Source: Roseateles aquatilis
GTDB taxonomy: Bacteria > Pseudomonadota > Gammaproteobacteria > Burkholderiales > Burkholderiaceae_C
Direction of reading: 5' to 3'
NCBI RefSeq assembly: GCF_002205645.1
Contig: NZ_NIOF01000010.1
Span: 231,064 to 295,063 of the forward strand
DNA length: 64,000 nt
Positions 53,761 through 62,798 of this stretch are shown here, in pieces. Each line of letters begins with the position of its first letter. The stretch's first letter is position 1. A model generated the notes under the pieces. It was given only the letters and a program-made list of their open reading frames with translations. It was not told the origin of the DNA and did not search any database. The position numbers were made by a program, and so were the translations under genes.

Positions 53761-56142
53761 ATGCTCCAGAGACCCGACCGCTTCCGTCCGCCGACCCGCC
53801 ATCGCGCCTGCACCGCCAGCGCGCTCGCGGTGCTGCTCCTGATCGCGGGCTGCGCCGAGAACCGCATCCGCGACGAGTCCCGCAAGGCCATGGCCGGCGG
53901 GCAGTATCAGCAGGCGCTCGCCACGCTGGAGGACGGCGTCAAGGAGTTCCCCGACAGCACCGCCATGCGCAGCTCGCTGCTGCAGGCTCGCAACGACGCG
54001 CAGATGCGGCTGATCACGCAGGCGCTGTCCCAGCGCGCGAGCGGCCAGTACGACGAGGCCACCGCGTCGCTGCGCGAGGCGCTGGCGCTGGACCCCGCCA
54101 ACGCGCGCGTGCAGGCGCTGCTGTCCGACATGGAGCAGGAGCGCAAAGGCGCCACCGACCTGGCCGCGGCGCAGCAGTGGGTCGACGCCAGGCAGCCCGA
54201 CCGCGCGCTGCGCGTCCTGGAACAGGCCCTCAAGGACAACCCCCGCCATGGCGGCCTGCAGGACCTGCAGCGCCGGCTGCTCAGCGAGCAACGCGCGGCG
54301 CAGGTCCAGGCGCTCAGCGGCGTGCTGACCGAGTCCCGTCCCATCTCGCTCGACTTCCGCGACGCCAGCCTGCGCACCGTGCTCGACGTGGTGACGCGCC
54401 ACAGCGGCATCAACTTCGTGCTCGATCGCGACGTGCGCGCCGATGTCCGTGTCACCGTGCTGCTGCGCCAGGCCAAGGTCGAGGACGCGCTGGACCTGAT
54501 CACCTCCAGCAACCAGCTGGCGAAGAAGGTCATCGACTCCCGCACCATCGTCATCTATCCCAACAGCGCCGAGAAGCACCGCGAGTACCAGGAGCAGCTG
54601 GTGCGCGTCTTCAACCTCGCCAACAGCGATCCCAAGGGCGCCGCCGCCTTCCTGAAGGCGATGCTGAAGATCCGCGAGCCCTTTGTCGACGAGCGCACCA
54701 ACATGCTGGCGCTGCGCGACTCGCCCGAGAACATCCAGCTTGCCGAGCGCCTGCTCGCCGTCTACGACAGCGCCGAGCCCGAGGTGCTGCTGGAGGTCGA
54801 GGTGCTGGAGGTCAACGCCACGCGGCTGACCGAGCTCGGCGTGAAGTACCCGAGCTCCTTCACGCTCACGCCGTTGGCGCCGCCCGGCAGCAACCAACTG
54901 ACGCTGGGCAACCTCGATGGCATCGGCCGCGACCGCATCGGCGTCAGCGCGGTGAACCTGCTGGTCAATCTGCGGCGAGAGGTCGGCGACACGTCCACGC
55001 TGGCCAATCCCAAGCTGCGCGTGCGCAACAAGGAGAAAGCCAAGATCCTGATCGGCGACAAGATCCCCGTCGTGTCCACGACCACCGGCACCGGCGGCTT
55101 CGTGTCGGAGAGCATCAGCTACCTGGAGGTCGGCCTGAAGCTCGATGTCGAGCCCACCGTCTTCGCCGACGACGAGGTCGCGATCAAGATCGCGATGGAG
55201 GTCAGCTCGCTGGGCGCCGCGATCAAGACGTCGGCGGGCTCGCTCGCATACCAGATCGGCACCCGCAACGCCAACACACTGCTGCGCCTGCGCGATGGCG
55301 AGACCCAGTTGCTCGCCGGCCTGATCAGCCGCGACGAGCGCTCCACCTCCAGCCGCGTGCCGGGCCTGGGCGACCTGCCGGTGCTGGGCCGGCTGTTCTC
55401 CAGCCAGCTCGACGACGGCAAGCGCTCCGAGCTGCTGCTCGCGATCACGCCGCGCGTGCTGCGCAACGTCAAGCGCCTCACCGCGAGCGAGGCCGAAATG
55501 TGGGTCGGCACCGAGGCCGCGCCCAAGCTGCGGCAGGTCGGCGGGCTGCAGTTCAACACCCCGCAACCGGACAGCAAGCCCGGCGTGCCGGGCGCCCCCA
55601 CGGCGCCGGGAGCGCCCGGTGCCACCGGTGTGCCGGGCATGCCTGGAACGCCTGCGACGGCGGGCGCGCCCGGGCCGTCGGCCGGGCCGATGCCGGCGCT
55701 GCCGGGCCAGCCGGGCCTGTCGCAGCCCAGGCGGCCGATGCTGTCCATCGCCGCGCCCGCCCAGGCCAAGCCGGGCGAGACGATCGAAGTCCGCGTCGAC
55801 CTGCGCGACGCCAACCTGCGCGGCCTGATGACCGAGGTGCAATACAGCGCCGACAAGCTGACGCTGATCGACGCCGAAGAGGACGAGTACTTCCGCAAGG
55901 GCGGGGTGCCGACCAGCTTCAGCAAGCGGGTCGAGGCCGGTCGCGTCAACCTGAGCGTGCTGCGCAACCAGGCGATCGCCACGGAAGGCGCGGGCGTCTC
56001 CGGGGGGGCCTTCAAGCTGCGCTTCAAGGCCACCGCCGCCGGCCGTGCCGAGGTGCGCATCAACACCGCCCAGCCGGTCTCGCTGGAGCCCAACGGCGAT
56101 CGGCCCGCGCTGCCGGCGCCCGCCGTCATCGAGGTGAAGTGA
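53761..56142 (+). CDS. gspD: Outer-membrane secretin lipoprotein with TPR and C-terminal cohesin domain
   Basis: 793 residues. Lipobox LLIAGC at about residue 31. TPR-like region about 40-165, N0/N1-type secretin domains, then the secretin barrel (about 400-580, with PVLGRLFSS and LLLAITPRVLRN). About residues 605-655 are collagen-like Gly-X-Y repeats (PGAPGATGVPGMPGTP). The end (about 660-793) is a cohesin-like domain, PGETIEVRVDLRD ... YSADKLTLI. Forms the outer-membrane channel of this T2SS/T4P-like machine. Cohesin domains bind dockerin-like or surface partners; here it could recruit substrates or anchor the machine, which is inference. Followed by pseudopilin genes, 2 bp gap. Confidence 0.88.
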   Translation: MLQRPDRFRPPTRHRACTASALAVLLLIAGCAENRIRDESRKAMAGGQYQQALATLEDGVKEFPDSTAMRSSLLQARNDAQMRLITQALSQRASGQYDEATASLREALALDPANARVQALLSDMEQERKGATDLAAAQQWVDARQPDRALRVLEQALKDNPRHGGLQDLQRRLLSEQRAAQVQALSGVLTESRPISLDFRDASLRTVLDVVTRHSGINFVLDRDVRADVRVTVLLRQAKVEDALDLITSSNQLAKKVIDSRTIVIYPNSAEKHREYQEQLVRVFNLANSDPKGAAAFLKAMLKIREPFVDERTNMLALRDSPENIQLAERLLAVYDSAEPEVLLEVEVLEVNATRLTELGVKYPSSFTLTPLAPPGSNQLTLGNLDGIGRDRIGVSAVNLLVNLRREVGDTSTLANPKLRVRNKEKAKILIGDKIPVVSTTTGTGGFVSESISYLEVGLKLDVEPTVFADDEVAIKIAMEVSSLGAAIKTSAGSLAYQIGTRNANTLLRLRDGETQLLAGLISRDERSTSSRVPGLGDLPVLGRLFSSQLDDGKRSELLLAITPRVLRNVKRLTASEAEMWVGTEAAPKLRQVGGLQFNTPQPDSKPGVPGAPTAPGAPGATGVPGMPGTPATAGAPGPSAGPMPALPGQPGLSQPRRPMLSIAAPAQAKPGETIEVRVDLRDANLRGLMTEVQYSADKLTLIDAEEDEYFRKGGVPTSFSKRVEAGRVNLSVLRNQAIATEGAGVSGGAFKLRFKATAAGRAEVRINTAQPVSLEPNGDRPALPAPAVIEVK

Positions 56143-56144
56143 CG

Positions 56145-56675
56145 ATGACGCCGCGCCGCGCGATCCTCCGCGACCCCGCGCGCGCCATGGGCGCCGCGGA
56201 CGGTCGCCGCGCGCGCGGCTTCACGCTGATCGAGCTGCTGGTGTGCCTGGCGATCCTGGGCTTCCTGGCCTCGCTGGCGCTGCCGATGGCGGAGATGACG
56301 GTGCAGCGCGAGAAGGAGCGCGAGCTCAAGCGCGCGCTCTGGGAGATCCGCGACGCGCTCGATGCCTACCGCGTCGCGCGAGAGAACGGCGCGGTGCTGG
56401 GCCCCAGCGACCGCCCGCCGTATCCGGCCTCGCTGCAGGAACTGACGCGCGAGGTGGCCGACGCGCGCGCGGACCGCCAGGGCCAGACGATCCGCTTCCT
56501 GCGGCGCGTGCCGCGCGATCCCTTCGCCGAGGGGGCGCAGCCGGCGGAGCTGAGCTGGGGCCTGCGCGGCTACCAGTCCGATGCGGACAATCCGCAGCCG
56601 GGTCCCGAGGTGTACGACGTGCATTCGAAGTCCACGGCGGTCGGCCTCAACGGCGTGCCGTTGAAGCAATGGTGA
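56145..56675 (+). CDS. Pseudopilin 1 (GspG-like)
   Basis: 176 residues. Prepilin signal RRARGFTLIELLV (cleavage after G, Phe+1, Glu+5) followed by a hydrophobic helix and the long helical stem LKRALWEIRDALDAYRV. Long C-terminal part with YPASLQELTRE and FLRRVPRDPF, close to the GspG type. Overlaps nothing; starts 2 bp after the secretin stop. Confidence 0.9.
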   Translation: MTPRRAILRDPARAMGAADGRRARGFTLIELLVCLAILGFLASLALPMAEMTVQREKERELKRALWEIRDALDAYRVARENGAVLGPSDRPPYPASLQELTREVADARADRQGQTIRFLRRVPRDPFAEGAQPAELSWGLRGYQSDADNPQPGPEVYDVHSKSTAVGLNGVPLKQW

Positions 56676-56686
56676 GGAACACGACG

Positions 56687-57124
56687 ATGCCGCGATCCCA
56701 TCGACGTCTTCTCGCCCCGGTAAGCGCTCATGCGGGTGGACGTGCCGGCGTCGCGCGCGGCTTCACCGTCATCGAGCTGCTGGTCGTGCTGGCCGCGCTC
56801 GCGCTGCTGTTGAGCGTGGCCGCGCCGCGTTATGTGCAGCACCTGGACCAGGCGCGCGATACCGCCCTGCGCCACGACCTGCACACGATGCGCGACGCCA
56901 TCGACAAGTTCTACAGCGACCAGGGCCGGTATCCGAAGACGCTGGCGGAACTGGTCGAGCGCCGCTACCTGCGCGCGATCCCGATCGATCCGCTGACGCG
57001 CAGCACCGACAGCTGGGTGCCCGTGCCGCCGCGCAACGGCACCGCGGAGGGCGAAGGTGTCGCCGACGTGCGCACCGGGGCGCGTGAGATCGCGCCGGAC
57101 GGGAGCAGTTATGCGTCGTGGTGA
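56687..57124 (+). CDS. Pseudopilin 2
   Basis: 145 residues from the ATG at 56687 (GAGGA ten bases upstream; an ATG at 56669 overlaps the previous stop). Prepilin motif VARGFTVIELLVVLA, then HDLHTMRDAIDKFYSDQGRYPKTLAELV, a GspG-type stem. Lacks the long C-terminal part of a major pseudopilin. Confidence 0.88.
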   Translation: MPRSHRRLLAPVSAHAGGRAGVARGFTVIELLVVLAALALLLSVAAPRYVQHLDQARDTALRHDLHTMRDAIDKFYSDQGRYPKTLAELVERRYLRAIPIDPLTRSTDSWVPVPPRNGTAEGEGVADVRTGAREIAPDGSSYASW

Positions 57125-57590
57125 GCGGCCCCACCGCGTCGCGCGTGGCTACGGATTGGTGGCGGTGCTGGTGATGCTAGCGCTGGCGTCGGTCGGTCTG
57201 TCGGTCGCCGCGCAGTCGTGGGCCGACGCGGCCCGGCGCGACAAGGAGCAGCAGTTGCTGCGCATCGGCGCGCTGTACGTGCAGGCGCTGGAGCGCTACC
57301 GCCGCAGCTCGCCGGGCACCGACAAGCGGCTGCCGCTGGAGCTGGAGGAGTTGCTGATGGATCAGCGCTTCGTCGGCACCGTGCGGCATCTGCGGCGGCT
57401 CTACCCGGATCCGGTGGGCAGCACCGGCCGCTGGGGAGTGGTGAGGGGAGAGGACGGCCGCATCCAGGGCGTGCACAGCCTCAGCGAGGACGAGCCGTTG
57501 ATCGAAGGCAGCGTGCGGCGCCCCGGACTGCTGCTGCAGCCGGCGCGTCGCTATTCGGATTGGAAATTCGTCGTGGACTCCGAGAAATGA
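57111..57590 (+). CDS. Pseudopilin 3 (minor, atypical)
   Basis: 159 residues from the ATG at 57111, overlapping gene 2 by 14 bp. N-terminus VARGYGLVAVLVMLALASVG is prepilin-like with Tyr+1 and no Glu+5, which in other systems marks GspK-like minor pseudopilins that start fibre assembly. C-terminal domain RRSSPGTDKRLPLELEELL, FVVDSEK. Confidence 0.75.
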   Translation: MRRGERPHRVARGYGLVAVLVMLALASVGLSVAAQSWADAARRDKEQQLLRIGALYVQALERYRRSSPGTDKRLPLELEELLMDQRFVGTVRHLRRLYPDPVGSTGRWGVVRGEDGRIQGVHSLSEDEPLIEGSVRRPGLLLQPARRYSDWKFVVDSEK

Positions 57591-58045
57591 AACACAGCCA
57601 ACATCTTCCCGCGCGGCCCGTCGGCCGCACGCACGCGCTCGCCGCGCGCGGCTTCACCTTGTTGGAACTGCTGGTGGTGATCCTGATCATCGGCCTGCTG
57701 ACCGGCATCGTCGGCCCGCGCTTCCTGAGCCAGATCTCGCGCTCCGAGGTCACCACGGCCAGGGCGCAGCTCGACGCCATCGACAAGGCGCTGCAGGCCT
57801 TCCGCATCGACATGGGTCGCTATCCCGAAACCGGCGAGGGCCTGGCCGCGCTGGTGCGCAGTGACGCCAACGACCCACGCTGGCGCGGACCCTACCTGAA
57901 GGGCGACCTGCCCAACGACCCGTGGGGCATGCCCTACCAGTACCGCGTGCCGAGCCAGCAACCGGGCAAGGACTACGACCTGCTCAGCTTCGGCCGCGAC
58001 CGCGTGCAAGGCGGCACCGGCGATGACGCGGACATCCAGCTGTGA
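57587..58045 (+). CDS. gspG: Major pseudopilin GspG
   Basis: 152 residues; ATG overlaps the previous stop (ATGA). Prepilin motif AARGFTLLELLVVILI, Phe+1/Glu+5, then the GspG core KALQAFRIDMGRYPETGEGLAALV and WRGPYLKGDLPNDPWGMPYQYRV, and calcium-site-like DYDLLSFGRD. The closest to canonical GspG of the four, so the likely fibre-forming subunit. Confidence 0.93.
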   Translation: MKHSQHLPARPVGRTHALAARGFTLLELLVVILIIGLLTGIVGPRFLSQISRSEVTTARAQLDAIDKALQAFRIDMGRYPETGEGLAALVRSDANDPRWRGPYLKGDLPNDPWGMPYQYRVPSQQPGKDYDLLSFGRDRVQGGTGDDADIQL

Positions 58046-58174
58046 GCGCGGATCGCCGCGCTCGCCGATCAGCCGCTTGAGCCGCCGTTGCCCGTGTCTC
58101 GATCGTTCCTCGGCCGCCCCTTGACCACCCCTTGACCGCCCCCCGCCCCTTCACCATCGCATGACCGCGCTGCC

Positions 58175-59404
58175 ATGAAGCTCCGCGTCCGCCTGCTCGA
58201 TCCGGTGCGCATGACCGTCAGCGAAGAGCTGATGGAGGCGCCGTCGCGCGAGGCGCTCGGCGCGCGGCTGCCCGACGGCCGCAAGGTGCTCGCGGCGGAA
58301 CAAGTCCGCGAGCCCGCCGGCGTCTCCGCCGGGACGGCGCCCGGCGTGGCCGCCGGGGCCGGCGCCGCGCGGGCGCGTGCGCTGGACATCGCGTGGTGGT
58401 GCCAGGAGTTGCGCACGCTGCTGGTGGCCGGCATGACGGTGGTGGAGGCGATCGAGACCCTGCATGCGCAGGCCGGGCACGACGCGGCGCGCGCGGAGCT
58501 GCAGACCGCGCTGCTGGCGCAACTGCATCAGGGCAAGGCGCTGTCGGTGGCGATGGAATCGCTGGGGCGGTTCCCGATGGTGCTGGTGGCCAGCGTGCGC
58601 GCCAGCGAGCGCAGCAGCTCGCTGGCCGAGGCGCTGTCCGAGTACCTGCGGTATCACGAGATGGTGGAGACGCTGCGCAAAAAGGTCGTCAGCGCGGCGA
58701 TCTATCCGAGCCTGGTGCTGGGCCTGGGACTGCTGGTCAGCGGTTTCCTGATCATCGTGGTGCTGCCGCGTTTCGCCGCGATGTACTCGGACCTGCGCGG
58801 CGAGATGAGCTGGTCGACCCACTTGCTGACCGTCGCGAGCGGCTTCGTGCGGGAGCATCGCATCGGCATCCTCGCCGCCGTCGCCGCGCTGGCGGCGCTG
58901 GCGGTGGTGGCCTGGCGGCAGGGTGCGATCCAGCGCGCGGCGATGCGCGCCGCCGGCTGGATTCCGCCCGTGCGGCGCGCGATGCGCGAGTTCCGGCTGG
59001 CCAAGCTGTATCACTCGATGACGGTGATGTTCCGGGGCGGCTTCACGCTTGACGAGGTGCTGTTGCGGTGCGAGGGCCTGGCGCTGGGCGACGCGATGGA
59101 CGCCTCGATGCGCGAGGCCCGCACCGCGCTGACGCGCGGGGTGCGTGTGTCCACGGCGTTCTCCGAGTCCGGCCTGACCGACACGGTGACCCGGCGGCTG
59201 CTGGCGGTCGGCGAGCGCTCGGGCAACTTCGAGCGCGTGCTGCAGACCATCGCGGAGCGGCATGCCGGCAACTTCGCGGCCTTCATGGACCGGGCGACCC
59301 GGATCGTCGAGCCGCTGATGTTGCTGCTCGTGTCGCTGCTGGTGGGGAGCATCGTGGTGCTGATGTATCTGCCGATCTTCGACATCGCGAGCAGCATCCG
59401 CTGA
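58175..59404 (+). CDS. gspF: GspF inner-membrane platform protein
   Basis: 409 residues with two GspF domains (about 68-195 and 270-400) and three membrane helices (LVLGLGLLVSGFLIIVVLPRF; LAAVAALAALAVVAW; PLMLLLVSLLVGSIVVLMYL). The first has ELRTLLVAGMTVVEAIETL, the second HSMTVMFRGGFTLDEVLL and the signature VGERSGNFERVLQTIAERH. Links the GspE motor to pseudopilus assembly. Confidence 0.93.
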   Translation: MKLRVRLLDPVRMTVSEELMEAPSREALGARLPDGRKVLAAEQVREPAGVSAGTAPGVAAGAGAARARALDIAWWCQELRTLLVAGMTVVEAIETLHAQAGHDAARAELQTALLAQLHQGKALSVAMESLGRFPMVLVASVRASERSSSLAEALSEYLRYHEMVETLRKKVVSAAIYPSLVLGLGLLVSGFLIIVVLPRFAAMYSDLRGEMSWSTHLLTVASGFVREHRIGILAAVAALAALAVVAWRQGAIQRAAMRAAGWIPPVRRAMREFRLAKLYHSMTVMFRGGFTLDEVLLRCEGLALGDAMDASMREARTALTRGVRVSTAFSESGLTDTVTRRLLAVGERSGNFERVLQTIAERHAGNFAAFMDRATRIVEPLMLLLVSLLVGSIVVLMYLPIFDIASSIR

Positions 59405-59502
59405 CCGCCGACCACGTGCACACGCCAGTCCTCGCCAACGCATCGAGCGCCACGCCCAGCAAGACCTCTCTTCTGCCACCCCCATTCGAGAAAGACCTTC
59501 AG

Positions 59503-61203
59503 ATGACTGCCGATCAACGCCAGGACTTCCGCGCCGCGCTGCAGGCCGCGCGGCGTCAGGCCGTGCAGACGGCGGCCGGCGGCGGTGACGCGGTGCTGGA
59601 CCTGCTGCTGCGCGACGACCGGTGGTCTGGCGCGTTGCCGGCGCTGTTGCGCGAGGCCGGGGGCATGGAGATGGTCGTGCCCGGGGCCGGCGTCGTCGTC
59701 AAGGGCGCTCGCAACGAGCCCGATGCTGGCGCGGCGGCGGGAGACGCGGTGCCGGATCTGACGCTGTTCGGGCCCGGTGGCGCCACGCTGGCGCGCCAGC
59801 TGCAAGCGGTGCCGGTGCGACTCGGCGGTGATCCGGATCGACTGCGGCTCGCGATGGCGGACCCCTGGGACGAGGCGACGCTGCGACGCGCCTCGCAAGC
59901 CCTGGGCCGCCGCGTACCCGCGCTGGCGGCGACGCGCGCGCAGCTCGACGGCTGGTGCGGGACGACCACGGCCGGAGCGACAGGCGGCGCGGACGGCGCG
60001 AGCCGCATGAACGGCACCAGCGAGGCGGACGGCCCCGTGGTCGCCTTCGTCGATCAGGCGCTGCGCCGTGCCTACGAGATCGGTGCCAGCGACATCCACT
60101 TCGAATGCGACCGCCTCGGCGTGACGGTGCGCCTGCGCCGCGACGGCGTGCTGGTGCCGCATGGCCGGCTGGACGGCGCGCGGCGCGCGGAGGAGGCGAT
60201 CTCCCGCATCAAGGTGCTCGCTCAACTGGACATCACCGAGCGGCGCCTGCCGCAGGACGGTCGCTTCCGCGTGTCGCTGGGCGGGGGCGAGCTGGACCTG
60301 CGCGTGTCCGTCATCCCCAGCGTCTTCGGCGAGGACGCGGTGCTGCGGCTGCTGGACAAGGCGCAACTGCGCGATCCGGCGGACCAGGTCTCGCTGGACC
60401 TGCTTGGCTTCGACGCGACCGGCGCCGCGATGATCCGCGAGCTCGCCGGCCTGCCGCACGGCATGTTGCTGGTCACCGGGCCGACGGGCAGCGGCAAGAC
60501 GACGACGGTGTACGCGGCGCTGTCCGAGGTCAACAACGGCATCGAGAAGATCATCACCATCGAGGACCCGGTCGAGTACGAGCTTGCCGGGGTGCTGCAG
60601 GTGCCCGTCAACGAGCGCAAGGGCCTGACCTTCGCGAAGGGGCTGCGCTCGATCCTGCGGCACGACCCGGACCGGATCCTCGTCGGCGAGATCCGCGATG
60701 CGGAGACGGCGGAGATCGCGGTGCAGTCCGCGCTGACCGGGCACCAGGTGTTGACGACGGTGCACGCCAACAGCGTGTTCGACGTCACCGGCCGCTTCAA
60801 GCATTTCGATCTGGACATGTTCGGCTTCATGGCCGCGCTCAACGGCGTGATCGTGCAGCGGCTGGTGCGTTGCGTGTGCCCGGCCTGCGTGGCCGACCGG
60901 CCGGCGACCGAGCGGGAGCAGCAGTGGTTCGCCGACATGGGCCTGCCGCGTCCGGCGACGGTGCCGCGGCCGGTGGGCTGCGAGCGCTGCGGCGATACCG
61001 GCTACAAGGGCCGCCGCGTGATCGCGGAGGTGCACACGATCGACGACGGCTTCCGTGACCTGGTCACGACGGGCGCGCCGGTGTCGGCGCTGCGCGAGCA
61101 CGTGTACCGGAAGGGCGTGAGGACCTTGTCGCAACTGGGCGCGGACATGGTGAGCCGGCGAGAGTCGAGCGCGGAGGAGATCAAGCGTGTGGTGGGCTGG
61201 TAA
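59503..61203 (+). CDS. gspE: GspE/PilB-type assembly ATPase
   Basis: 566 residues from the ATG at 59503. N-terminal domain about 1-160, then the ATPase: GASDIHFECDRLG, Walker A GPTGSGKTTT, Asp box TIEDPVEYEL, Walker B ILVGEIRDAETAEIA, His box TGHQVLTTVHANS, and the tetra-Cys zinc motif CPAC / CERC with CVCPACVADR. Drives pseudopilus polymerisation. No prepilin peptidase gene in the window, so processing must come from elsewhere. Confidence 0.95.
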   Translation: MTADQRQDFRAALQAARRQAVQTAAGGGDAVLDLLLRDDRWSGALPALLREAGGMEMVVPGAGVVVKGARNEPDAGAAAGDAVPDLTLFGPGGATLARQLQAVPVRLGGDPDRLRLAMADPWDEATLRRASQALGRRVPALAATRAQLDGWCGTTTAGATGGADGASRMNGTSEADGPVVAFVDQALRRAYEIGASDIHFECDRLGVTVRLRRDGVLVPHGRLDGARRAEEAISRIKVLAQLDITERRLPQDGRFRVSLGGGELDLRVSVIPSVFGEDAVLRLLDKAQLRDPADQVSLDLLGFDATGAAMIRELAGLPHGMLLVTGPTGSGKTTTVYAALSEVNNGIEKIITIEDPVEYELAGVLQVPVNERKGLTFAKGLRSILRHDPDRILVGEIRDAETAEIAVQSALTGHQVLTTVHANSVFDVTGRFKHFDLDMFGFMAALNGVIVQRLVRCVCPACVADRPATEREQQWFADMGLPRPATVPRPVGCERCGDTGYKGRRVIAEVHTIDDGFRDLVTTGAPVSALREHVYRKGVRTLSQLGADMVSRRESSAEEIKRVVGW

Positions 61204-61909
61204 GCGGGCCGCGGCCCGGACGGCGGCGATCGCCTATGTGGGCGAGGGCACGGTGCGCCTCGCCCTCGGCGGGACCTTGCTGCTGGCGGCGACGGTCGAG
61301 GGCCGCGAGGCGGCGCTGGCTGCGTTGAGCGCGGCGGTACGGGATCTGCCGCGGGGGACGCGGCTGCGCGTCACGGTCGGTGGCGCGATCTGCCGGCCGT
61401 ACTTGATGCCGGCGGTGGAGGGCGCGGTCGGCGATGCCGACTGGACGGCCATCGCGGCATCGCTGGTCGAGGACGCGACCGGCCTGCCGGCGGACAGCCG
61501 CGTGTGGCTCGACGGCGGGCAGGCGTCGCCGCGATTGGCGGTGGCCATCGACGCGGCGTGGTTGCGTGGCATCGAGGCCATCGGCGGCCGGATGCTGGAG
61601 AGCGTCCGGCCCTGGTGGGCGTTGGCGATCGAGGCGGCGCGGACCGGGGCGGACTCGTCCGGCGATCTCGCGGGCGTGGCGGTGGCCGACAGCGATTCGC
61701 TCGTCCTGCTGCTGGCCGAGGGCGAGACCTATCGCGTCGCGCAGGCGTATGCGCTGGAGGGCGAGCCGGTCGACTCGGTGCTGAGCCGGTCGTTGGTCAC
61801 GCATGACGTGGACGCGCGCGCAGTCGCGCTGATGCGGCTCGACATGGGCGCGTTGCCCGGGCAGACCGTGGACGAGCGGCTGCCATTCCGATCGGGAGCG
61901 CCGACATGA
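61187..61909 (+). CDS. PilM/GspL-like cytoplasmic protein
   Basis: 240 residues from a GTG start at 61187 with GGAGGAG upstream, overlapping gspE by 17 bp. Ala/Gly/Val-rich alternating strands and helices (VRLALGGTLLLAATVEG, RLAVAIDAAWLRGIEAI) suggest an actin/ASKHA-like fold as in PilM or the GspL cytoplasmic domain. No clear ATP motif. Assigned by position before a PilN-like gene. Confidence 0.5.
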   Translation: MWWAGKRAAARTAAIAYVGEGTVRLALGGTLLLAATVEGREAALAALSAAVRDLPRGTRLRVTVGGAICRPYLMPAVEGAVGDADWTAIAASLVEDATGLPADSRVWLDGGQASPRLAVAIDAAWLRGIEAIGGRMLESVRPWWALAIEAARTGADSSGDLAGVAVADSDSLVLLLAEGETYRVAQAYALEGEPVDSVLSRSLVTHDVDARAVALMRLDMGALPGQTVDERLPFRSGAPT

Positions 61910-62424
61910 GGCCGTTGAAGGTGGACTTCGCACCCGCACGTCGACCGATCGCGGCGCTGGTCGCGTGGGCGGTGATTTGCGCGTTGCTGACCGTGGGGCT
62001 CGGCATCGGCGCATGGCGAGCGTGGGATCGACGGCAGGTATCGGCGGCCCAGGCCGCGGCCGACGCCGAGCAGATCACTCGACTGCAGGCGACCCTGCGC
62101 GCGCGAGCCGACCAGGCCGCCGCCGCGGCGGCGCCGCCGAGCTATGCGCGAGACGCCCTGACGGTGGCGCGCACGGCGGTGTTCCCGACGCAGGCGGTGC
62201 TGCGCTCGCTGGAAACGGTGGCCGTCGACGGCGTGCGTGTCACGGCCATCGAATTGAATGCGGTGCGGGGTGGTGCTGATGTCAGCCTTGAGTTCGACGA
62301 CTACAAGGCACTGCTGGCGTATCTGGAGCTCCTCAATGAAGGAGAGAGCATGCAGCGCTGGACGCTGGTCCGGGCCGAAGCCGCCGGGATGAGGCGGCAG
62401 GCGGTGATCAGGTCGGTATGGTGA
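61906..62424 (+). CDS. PilN/GspL-like inner-membrane protein
   Basis: 172 residues, ATG overlapping the previous stop. Short cytoplasmic N-terminus (LKVDFAPARRPIAA), one membrane helix (LVAWAVICALLTVGLGIGAW), coiled coil, and a ferredoxin-like domain (VAVDGVRVTAIELNAVRGG, YKALLAYLELLNEG). This is the PilN pattern; it would pair with the PilO-like protein. Last gene of the operon. Confidence 0.65.
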   Translation: MRPLKVDFAPARRPIAALVAWAVICALLTVGLGIGAWRAWDRRQVSAAQAAADAEQITRLQATLRARADQAAAAAAPPSYARDALTVARTAVFPTQAVLRSLETVAVDGVRVTAIELNAVRGGADVSLEFDDYKALLAYLELLNEGESMQRWTLVRAEAAGMRRQAVIRSVW

Positions 62425-62446
62425 TCCATCAACAGGGAGAAATCGA

Positions 62447-62770
62447 ATGATGAAACGGCTGCTGACGGCCGCTGTCCTCGTGACCGCGGCGATGACGACC
62501 CATGCCCAGCAATGGGATGGCGTGGTGACCGGGAAGATCTCGGTGATCGACGTGACGGGCGCGGAGAACTATGGATTCCGTGTCTTCATCGGCGGCCAGC
62601 AGATGTGCGCCGGGGGCTCGGGTTTCGCGTTCCTCAACAAGTCTGATGACAACTACAAGGCCTATGTCTCGGTGCTCATGATGGCCAAGGCCATGGAGAA
62701 GACCGTGGTGATCTTCTCGAAGATGGTCTCGGGGCAATGTCAGATCGGCTACGTATCGATGCAGGGTTGA
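62447..62770 (+). CDS. Small secreted protein H (cluster 3)
   Basis: 107 residues with signal (LLTAAVLVTAAMTTHAQ). Mature: GVVTGKISVIDVTGAENYG, then YKAYVSVLMMAKAMEKTVVIFSKMVSGQCQIGYVSM, the family's helix-strand-Cys unit. 22 bp after the PilN-like gene, so it is probably on the same transcript as the secretion operon. Confidence 0.8.
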   Translation: MMKRLLTAAVLVTAAMTTHAQQWDGVVTGKISVIDVTGAENYGFRVFIGGQQMCAGGSGFAFLNKSDDNYKAYVSVLMMAKAMEKTVVIFSKMVSGQCQIGYVSMQG

Positions 62771-62798
62771 ATCGTTTCAATCAACAGGGAGAGAGTCG

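Noticed and set aside
53229..56144. Long frame leading into pseudopilin 1
   Set aside because: It is the shifted frame of the secretin and PilP-like genes; only the part from 56145 has a prepilin motif.
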